Assembly (NCBI GenBank): GCA_049416425.1
Contig: JBMSHD010000040.1
Span: 1 to 16,225, forward strand
DNA length: 16,225 bases
Direction: 5' to 3'
Origin: JBMSHD01 sp049416425
GTDB taxonomy: Bacteria > Pseudomonadota > Gammaproteobacteria > Francisellales > Francisellaceae
Each line of letters opens with the position of its first letter. Position 1 is the first letter of the stretch. Below the pieces are notes generated by a model, which ran no database searches, was not told where the DNA came from, and was given only the letters and a program-made list of their open reading frames with translations. A program made the position numbers and the translations under genes. Of the stretch, positions 1-5,408 are shown piece by piece.

Positions 1-195
1 GTGTTAACGAGTGGTGAGCCTCGAGTAGAAAAAGACATCCTGATTAACGTAAAGAAGGTGATGCCGGCAAACCTGGATCTGTGTCAAACCATTATTGAAA
101 TTTCAGACCAGAATCCTGAGAGAATCAAGCCCATGCGTCTGAAATATAAAGCTTATAAGGCGGAAGGTTATACAACAGAAATCATCCGTTTGTGA
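1..195 (+). CDS. C-terminal end of an unrecognised protein (5' end outside window)
   Basis: The frame is open from the first base of the window to a TGA at 193-195 and encodes 64 residues. A GTG sits at base 1, but nothing upstream is visible, so I treat this as the 3' end of a longer gene and not as a small complete protein. The peptide is soluble and charged, with a basic tract near residues 44-54, and it has no membrane segment or motif that I recognise. It is followed by about 98 AT-rich bases and then the MurQ/GckR-like gene on the same strand, so the two could be neighbours in one pathway, for example a sugar kinase or glycosidase. That is only a guess from position. No function is assigned. 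Confidence 0.45.
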   Translation: MLTSGEPRVEKDILINVKKVMPANLDLCQTIIEISDQNPERIKPMRLKYKAYKAEGYTTEIIRL

Positions 196-201
196 CATGA
201 C

Positions 202-230
202 TTGTCAAATTTGAAATAATAAGAGAAAAT
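202..230 (+). promoter_or_regulatory. possible sigma70 promoter for the MurQ/GckR-like gene
   Basis: TTGTCA (202-207, 5/6 to the -35 consensus) is followed after 17 bases by GAAAAT (225-230, 4/6 to -10). A small AT dyad, ATAATA (216-221) and TATTAT (230-235), overlaps the -10 and could be an operator. The whole stretch 196-293 is very AT-rich, so chance matches are easy. Confidence 0.25.
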
Positions 231-293
231 ATTATCCTTAAATTGATTTGAATGTAATAAATTTAAATATAACGAAAAGGATTGTATAAATAT

Positions 294-1802
294 ATGGGTG
301 TTATCAAGGATTGGGATTTCTTCTGGCACAATCGGCATGACTTTCACTTGGGTTCTTTGGCGACTGAGATGCCGCATATCAATACTATAGGTCTGGCTGA
401 GACGGCCAATGAATCGGTTGACAAAGCCATCGACATGATTCGTGACGTTGATCTTGAGATGTTGCATAAGCTCAAAAATTTTCAACCACAGGCGATGGCT
501 CTGTCTACACAGATAAGACAAGTTTTATCAGCAGGGGGGCGTATTTTTATCTCGGGTTGTGGCGCCACCGGCAGGCTTGCTATCGTGCTTGAGAAATTAT
601 GGCGGCTAGAAGTAAATGATAAAAACAAGGATTGTGTCATTGGTTTTATGGCAGGAGGGGATGCTGCACTGGTTAAGTCAATCGAAGGTTTTGAGGATCA
701 CCCCGAATATGCCGGTGCGCATATCAAAGAGCTGGGCTTTGGCGAGAAGGATCTGTTATTGGCAGTGACCGAAGGCGGTGAGACACCATTTGTGCTGGCG
801 ACGGTCGAAGCGGCATTGAAAATCAGTCGACAAATGCCCTGGCTTATCTATTGCAATTCGGATCACTCTTTGCGTTCTGTCAGGCGTTCCTGGGATTTAA
901 TATCCAATTCTGGTGTCAGAAGTATCAGTCTTGAAACCGGAAGTATGGCTTTGACAGGAAGCACAAGAATGCAGGCGACAACGGCGCAGATGCTCTTCAT
1001 TGCCAGTGCCCTATTCGAGGTCGATCTGCAAAATGAGATCAATAATCTTATCGATGTGCTTCATGCTGTCGATCAAAAAATGCAGGCCAGTCTCATTGAG
1101 ACCGAGGCGCACACTTATAAACAGGGTGGTTATATTAGCTATATCTGTGATCATGTCAATGGTCTGACGGTTTTAACGGATACTACCGAGCGTGCCCCCA
1201 CGTTTAGCTTGACACCGTTTGAAAATGTGTTTGGCGATGACAGGCCCTGTTTGTGTTATCTGATCGTCGAGGATGCTCAAACAACTGAAGCCGCCTGGAA
1301 TAAAATACTGGGGCGTCTCCCAAGGACGCTTGAATGGTCATTTTGTTGTTCAAACACGGGGCTTGAGCGGCTCTACGGCTTCGATATTTCTAAAGCCACA
1401 CTTACAAGACGTCAGCGATATAACAACCATCTCTTATTTTCAATTAAGGCAGATAACGGTATCTATAGCCTTGATCTTCAGCATCAGCATCTGAATCTGG
1501 ATGGTCGCAAACTGTCGTTATCCGGTGCTCAGGCGTTGCTGAAAATCATACTCAACACACATTCAACACTGGTGGCGGCGCTTCTTGGCCGCTATCAAAG
1601 TAATATCATGAGTTATGTCTCTCCGGCTAATAACAAATTAATCGATCGTGCCATTCGCTATGTACAATATCTTTTGGCGCAGAATCATCAGAATGATATC
1701 GCCTATGATGAGATCGCCTTAATGCTCTATAAGGTAAGCCTTGATATGCCGCCAACCGATTCCATCGTCATTCATACCTATGAGGCGCTCTGCCGCAGAT
1801 AA
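294..1802 (+). CDS. MurQ/GckR-family two-SIS-domain sugar-phosphate protein
   Basis: A 502-residue protein related to N-acetylmuramic acid 6-phosphate etherase (MurQ, about 300 residues) and to glucokinase regulatory protein (GckR). Visible landmarks are LATE at 22-25, the SIS phosphosugar loop GCGATGR at 88-94, AGGDAAL with IEGFED at 120-135, EGGETPF at 160-166 and TGSTRMQ at 221-227. About 170 extra residues (roughly 250-420) follow, then a MurQ-type lid segment (GRYQSNIM and NNKLIDRAIRYV, about 432-457). Two SIS units followed by a lid is the GckR layout. E. coli MurQ uses Glu83 and Glu114. The second is kept (E131), but the position of the first aligns with L102, with E100 two residues away. 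Etherase activity is therefore doubtful and a sugar-phosphate sensor or regulator is possible. ATG294 has an AAAAGG about 13 bases upstream; the in-frame TTG at 282 is only 1 base from it and is less likely. A sugar porter gene follows after 74 bases. Confidence 0.8.
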   Translation: MGVIKDWDFFWHNRHDFHLGSLATEMPHINTIGLAETANESVDKAIDMIRDVDLEMLHKLKNFQPQAMALSTQIRQVLSAGGRIFISGCGATGRLAIVLEKLWRLEVNDKNKDCVIGFMAGGDAALVKSIEGFEDHPEYAGAHIKELGFGEKDLLLAVTEGGETPFVLATVEAALKISRQMPWLIYCNSDHSLRSVRRSWDLISNSGVRSISLETGSMALTGSTRMQATTAQMLFIASALFEVDLQNEINNLIDVLHAVDQKMQASLIETEAHTYKQGGYISYICDHVNGLTVLTDTTERAPTFSLTPFENVFGDDRPCLCYLIVEDAQTTEAAWNKILGRLPRTLEWSFCCSNTGLERLYGFDISKATLTRRQRYNNHLLFSIKADNGIYSLDLQHQHLNLDGRKLSLSGAQALLKIILNTHSTLVAALLGRYQSNIMSYVSPANNKLIDRAIRYVQYLLAQNHQNDIAYDEIALMLYKVSLDMPPTDSIVIHTYEALCRR

Positions 1803-1820
1803 ATAGCTTACAACATTTAA

Positions 1821-1837
1821 TCGGCAGTTTCTGTCGA
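1821..1837 (+). repeat. small intercistronic hairpin
   Basis: TCGGCAG and CTGTCGA can pair over 7 positions (one G-U) around a TTT loop. It lies between the MurQ/GckR-like gene and the MFS gene. No T-run follows, so it is not a normal terminator; it could stabilise or process the mRNA. Confidence 0.3.
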
Positions 1838-1876
1838 ATCAAAGTCAATCAAAAATCAATGATTACAGGAGTGAGA

Positions 1877-3193
1877 ATGAAAAAAAATGGCTTATTATGG
1901 ATGGTAATTTGCATTCCAGCATTGGGGAATCTGCTGCATGGTTATGAAATTGGTATCATTGCCGGTGCCATGGCGGCGATGAAACACAGCATTGTGTTGA
2001 GTGGTGCCGAACACGGTTTTATTGTGGGCGCCGCTTTTTATGGTGCCAGCCTGTCGATGTTGATAGCCGGCCCTCTGGCCGATTGGATCGGCAGGAAAAG
2101 CATGCTGATCTTCGGTGCGTTTTTAATCTCGCTGGGACTCATCTCGATCGGCATGGCCGATGGCTATTACGGTGTATTATGGGGACGATTGCTGCAAGGG
2201 GTGGGTGTTGGTTTTGTCACACTGGTCATTCCCATGTATATTGCCGAGTGTACGCCGGCTCATGTCCGTGGATCCGGCACGACAACGGTTCAATTTTTTT
2301 TAAATGGTGGCATTCTGTTGGCGGCGTTTTTTGCCTATCTCTTGAGCCAGGAAGGGCTGTGGCGAGAGATGTTTTTCTATGCCTTGATTCCCTCGGTGAT
2401 GCTGTTTTTTCTGGCCTTCAGCTTGCCAAAATCACCGCGTTGGTTGGTTGGAAAAGGCAGAATGGATGAGGCCAGAGTGGTATTGGCAAGCTTTGGTGAT
2501 AAAATACAGGTTGATAATCAGTTAGCGGTGATTAAAAAATCGCATGCCAGGCATAAGACAAATGCGTTTTCGGCATTGTGGAGGCGTAAAAATCTTCTGG
2601 CGGTACTGCTGGTGATTGCCGTAGGCAGTTTAAACATGCTTACAGGCATCAATAATTTACTGTCCTTTGCGCCGGTAATATTAAAGCAGATGGGAATCGA
2701 ATCGGAGCGCTTTTCGGTATTTGGCACAGTCATCATCACCGGTATTAATTTTGTGATGGCATTTATCGCCGTGATGCTGGTCGATAAAGTTGGGCGCAAG
2801 CCCTTATTGAAAACGGGGCTAGTCGGCATGATCATCGCCTGTTTAATCATGAGCGGATCGGCCTATTTCATGGCTGAATCACCGATGCGCGGCTATGTAG
2901 TGCTCGGCGCCATCTTGATGTTTGTCACCTTTTTTGCCATAGGACCTGGTTCGATGATCTGGCTTCTTTTAAGTGAGCTTGTGCCCAATGAGGTCAGAGG
3001 CATTGGCATGTCGCTGTCGCTTTGTATTCTGCTGTTTGTCGCCGGCTCTTACTCGGCGAGTTTCCTCGATCTGGCCGATGCTTTCGGCTATGGTGCGGTG
3101 TTTTTGTTTTGTGCCGTTGTCTGCATTCTCTATTTTATCATTATTCATTATTTTGTGCCTGAGACCAACGGTAAGAGCCTTGAGGAAATCTAG
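1877..3193 (+). CDS. MFS sugar porter (XylE/GalP-like)
   Basis: An inner-membrane transporter of 438 residues with about 12 hydrophobic segments, expected to be a proton-coupled sugar symporter. Sugar-porter signatures are present: GPLADWIGRK at 65-74, PKSPRWL at 184-190 (usual form PESPRWL), VDKVGRK at 302-308, PNEVRG at 370-375 and the terminal VPETNGKSLEEI at 427-438. A helix-5 glutamine (Q139) is kept. The helix-7 motif normally written QQLxGIN reads N253-M254-LTGIN, so both sugar-contacting glutamines are replaced, and the substrate is probably not a simple xylose- or glucose-type one. The ATG at 1877 has AGGAG at 1867-1871 with 5-base spacing; an in-frame ATG at 1859 has no such site. 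It is probably co-transcribed with the MurQ/GckR-like gene. Its TAG stop overlaps that of the convergent gene. Confidence 0.85.
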   Translation: MKKNGLLWMVICIPALGNLLHGYEIGIIAGAMAAMKHSIVLSGAEHGFIVGAAFYGASLSMLIAGPLADWIGRKSMLIFGAFLISLGLISIGMADGYYGVLWGRLLQGVGVGFVTLVIPMYIAECTPAHVRGSGTTTVQFFLNGGILLAAFFAYLLSQEGLWREMFFYALIPSVMLFFLAFSLPKSPRWLVGKGRMDEARVVLASFGDKIQVDNQLAVIKKSHARHKTNAFSALWRRKNLLAVLLVIAVGSLNMLTGINNLLSFAPVILKQMGIESERFSVFGTVIITGINFVMAFIAVMLVDKVGRKPLLKTGLVGMIIACLIMSGSAYFMAESPMRGYVVLGAILMFVTFFAIGPGSMIWLLLSELVPNEVRGIGMSLSLCILLFVAGSYSASFLDLADAFGYGAVFLFCAVVCILYFIIIHYFVPETNGKSLEEI

Positions 3194-4905
3194 AGCAGAG
3201 CGCTTTCTACCAGGGTAATAATATTGCCATAGTTCGGTGTGATGTAGTCGATATTGGATTGAAAAGCGGCTTTAGAAAGCTGTTGGCTTTGCAGCCTATC
3301 CGTCAGCAGAATGATTCCCAGGTTGTATTTGGGATCGATCAGCGTCACCATGCCGGTGAAGCCGGAGTGCCCATAGGCAAGATTACTGGAATAGGCGCCA
3401 AGGATGGCGCGGTAATTTAACTCAGTTCCGCTTCTTCTCCAGCCGAGGCCATAGGTTTCATCGTTATCGGAGGGTTTGGTAAACAGGTCAATCGTCTTTT
3501 GATCGAAGAGTTTAACGTTGCCATAACCGCCACCATTTAACAGTACTTGAATTAAAATAGCCAGATCATGCGCGGTGCCAAAGAGTCCGGCATGTCCAGA
3601 GATGCCATTCATGCTGTAATAGCTTTTCTCATCCTGAACCTCTCCCTGTATTGGAGTGGTGCGAAGGTTTGGGTAGGGAACATCAGCCCAATTGCCAACG
3701 GCGGTTTGGGCGATTCTATGAAGATCAATACCGGCAGCAAGTGGATTAAAGGTGATATCGCTCAATCCCAGTGGTTTGTAGATTTCGTTCTCGACATAGT
3801 GATCGAGTTTCAGTCCGGTGATACTTTCGATGACGGTGCCCAAAAGCATATAGTCGGTATCGCTGTAGATATGTTTTACTCCAGGCTGGTAGGCTCTGGG
3901 AACAACGAGATGATCGGGATTTAGGCCACTGTGGTTGGCGCCGGTGAGAAAATCGATTGTTTGTTGACGATTTTGAGAATACAGCTTACCGGCCTTGTCT
4001 GGATCGTAGAATAAAACCTCAGGAGCAAAGCCTGCCGTGTGTTCGGCAACCTGGCGTACGGTGATATCTTCATAAGGAAAATCAGGAATATAATCAACAA
4101 CGGGTTTGTCAACGTCGAGTTTGCCTTCATAGACAAGTTTCATCAGGGCAAAATTGGTGGCATACATCTTAGTTAATGAGGCCAGATCAAAGACGGTATC
4201 AAGCGTCATCGGTATGCGTTTAGAGTGAGGTAACAGGCAATTGGATTTGAGTTGATGGTTTTGATCGGTTGTACAGGACTTTCTAAACGTATCACGGTAG
4301 CCATAAGGGGTGGCCTTGATAATCTTGCCGTTATGAATGACCAAAAGCACCGCTCCACCAAAACCATGAGCGACATCATTATCGATAATCGCATCGATTT
4401 TTTTCAACATTTTTGTCGAAAATGTGCTTACATCCTGTGGTGAGGCTGGTTGTAATGTGGGATAGGGGATGTTGATTTCAAGATGCGGCAGCTGATCATA
4501 GTCGCTGATTTTCTCAAGATTAATGCCGTTGATGCTGACAAGTTGTAAGGTATTTTGACCGGGTTTGACAAAATGATGGATGTCAACGACGTTAAAAGAC
4601 TGGTGTGCAAACGGGTTTTGAATCAATAGCGTTTTATCACCATTGAAGCGAAATTCGGCACTTTTGATATAGGGGCTTGAAGCGATGGCGTGTAAGCTCA
4701 TGCTGGCGTCTTTAGTGTCGGTGATGGTAAAGACGCGTCGATTATTGCTATAGGGGTTTCGGCTGCTGGGCGTCAGCTCAGGCAGTGTATTTTTAACGAG
4801 TTGTGAAACCCTCGTTGCGTCAATAGATGGTTTCAAATAACCTGTCTGTGCCAAGAACAAACTCATCATCAAGGCAATAAGACGGAGTCGACTATATTTT
4901 TTCAC
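3190..4905 (-). CDS. yfeW: PBP4B (YfeW)-like serine hydrolase, beta-lactamase fold
   Basis: An exported protein of 571 residues. Residues 1-23 look like a signal peptide with a basic start and hydrophobic core. Residues about 27-150 form an extra, probably beta-rich, N-terminal region. A class C beta-lactamase/DD-peptidase domain covers about 160-571. The nucleophile motif is S243-L-T-K246, the second motif is Y347-S-D, and the KTG equivalent is H513-S-G. Long stretches resemble E. coli YfeW (PBP4B), for example KMYATNFAL at 246-254, YSDTDYM at 347-353 and GLGW at 486-489. YfeW is about 430 residues long, so the N-terminal region is an addition. Family members act on peptidoglycan stems or related esters and amides, often weakly. 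The GTG start at 4905 is supported by AAGGAG (complement 4912-4917). In E. coli yfeW sits beside murQ and murP, which fits this neighbourhood. Confidence 0.85.
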   Translation of the reverse strand: MKKYSRLRLIALMMSLFLAQTGYLKPSIDATRVSQLVKNTLPELTPSSRNPYSNNRRVFTITDTKDASMSLHAIASSPYIKSAEFRFNGDKTLLIQNPFAHQSFNVVDIHHFVKPGQNTLQLVSINGINLEKISDYDQLPHLEINIPYPTLQPASPQDVSTFSTKMLKKIDAIIDNDVAHGFGGAVLLVIHNGKIIKATPYGYRDTFRKSCTTDQNHQLKSNCLLPHSKRIPMTLDTVFDLASLTKMYATNFALMKLVYEGKLDVDKPVVDYIPDFPYEDITVRQVAEHTAGFAPEVLFYDPDKAGKLYSQNRQQTIDFLTGANHSGLNPDHLVVPRAYQPGVKHIYSDTDYMLLGTVIESITGLKLDHYVENEIYKPLGLSDITFNPLAAGIDLHRIAQTAVGNWADVPYPNLRTTPIQGEVQDEKSYYSMNGISGHAGLFGTAHDLAILIQVLLNGGGYGNVKLFDQKTIDLFTKPSDNDETYGLGWRRSGTELNYRAILGAYSSNLAYGHSGFTGMVTLIDPKYNLGIILLTDRLQSQQLSKAAFQSNIDYITPNYGNIITLVESALL

Positions 4906-5017
4906 GCTAAACTCCTTGCGAATATAAATTTAAAATATGATTTTTACATAATTTTAAGAATGAATAAAGATGTAATATCGTTTAAAATAAAATCAAAAAA
5001 TCACATAAAATGCCAGA

Positions 5018-5061
5018 CTCCTCCCTCATTCGACAAAGGTGAAGGCAGGGAGGGGTTTTTT
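5018..5061. repeat. palindromic repeat unit A with T-run
   Basis: CCTCCCT (5020-5026) pairs with AGGGAGG (5047-5053), extending to about 9 pairs, around a 20-base loop. Six T follow at 5056-5061. The loop contains GACAAAGGTGAAG (5032-5044), which recurs exactly at 5258-5270. The form resembles a terminator, but no gene on this strand ends before it, so an interspersed intergenic repeat is more likely. Confidence 0.5.
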
Positions 5062-5144
5062 AAGCTTTTCAACCTCGGTTTATTAAACCAACCCCACCTA
5101 ACCGTTTTATCGAAATACTCCCTGTATTTCTCACAAAACCCAGC

Positions 5145-5167
5145 CATTTTCCTATCCGTGGAAAATG
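5145..5167. repeat. perfect 8-bp inverted repeat
   Basis: CATTTTCC (5145-5152) and GGAAAATG (5160-5167) are exact reverse complements around the 7-base loop TATCCGT. It could be a hairpin or a dyad operator. It sits about 200 bases upstream of the nagF promoter. Confidence 0.4.
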
Positions 5168-5221
5168 TCGTTCAACGGCTCACCGCTTAAACGCGGCTCG
5201 TGATCCGTTTCACCCTTGATC

Positions 5222-5270
5222 CCAAGAGGAGGTATCGTTTGTCTCCTCTCCCTTGGACAAAGGTGAAGAT
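5222..5270. repeat. palindromic repeat unit B
   Basis: AGAGGAG (5225-5231) pairs with CTCCTCT (5243-5249) around an 11-base loop, flanked by CCA and TGG ends with a small bulge. It is followed by GACAAAGGTGAAG (5258-5270), shared with unit A. The CTCCTC plus GACAAAGGTGAAG order also matches unit A, so the two are probably degenerate copies of one interspersed repeat. Confidence 0.5.
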
Positions 5271-5345
5271 TGATTCTACATCTTGAGGCGTATCAAAAAA
5301 CACAGTTAATGAGTTACAATTATCCAAATAAAAGCATTTTTCTGC

Positions 5346-5374
5346 TTGATTAAGAATAAGGCTTTCGATATTCT
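5346..5374 (+). promoter_or_regulatory. probable sigma70 promoter of nagF-nagE
   Basis: TTGATT (5346-5351) and TATTCT (5369-5374) are separated by 17 bases, each matching consensus at 4 of 6. The predicted start near 5381 leaves a leader of about 28 bases before ATG5409. A 5-bp dyad, AAGCA (5332-5336) and TGCTT (5343-5347), touches the -35 and could bind a regulator. Confidence 0.4.
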
Positions 5375-5408
5375 GTAAAAATGTTTTTTACTTGTGAGAG
5401 TAATTGTT

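Larger units (their letters stand above)
4906..5408. other. 503-base divergent intergenic region
   Basis: It separates the leftward yfeW-like gene from the rightward nagF-nagE pair. The first 100 bases are AT-rich and presumably hold the yfeW promoter, but no candidate stands out. The middle (5011-5275) is more GC-rich and carries palindromic repeat debris described separately. The last 60 bases hold the nagF promoter. A 76-codon reading frame at 4960-5190 reads through the repeat and is not considered a gene. Confidence 0.6.

Noticed and set aside
2083..2469. 128-codon frame inside the sugar porter gene
   Set aside because: It lies in an alternative frame of a well-supported transporter and has no motifs of its own.
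3568..3924. 118-codon frame antisense to the yfeW-like gene
   Set aside because: It is opposite catalytic-domain coding sequence, has no start signals, and its translation has no recognisable features.
5018..5061. Rho-independent terminator for a rightward gene
   Set aside because: No rightward gene ends upstream; yfeW is leftward. The structure is better described as a repeat unit.
4960..5190. Open frame of 76 codons in the yfeW-nagF intergenic region
   Set aside because: It reads through the palindromic repeat, has no ribosome site or family resemblance, and its composition reflects repeat DNA.
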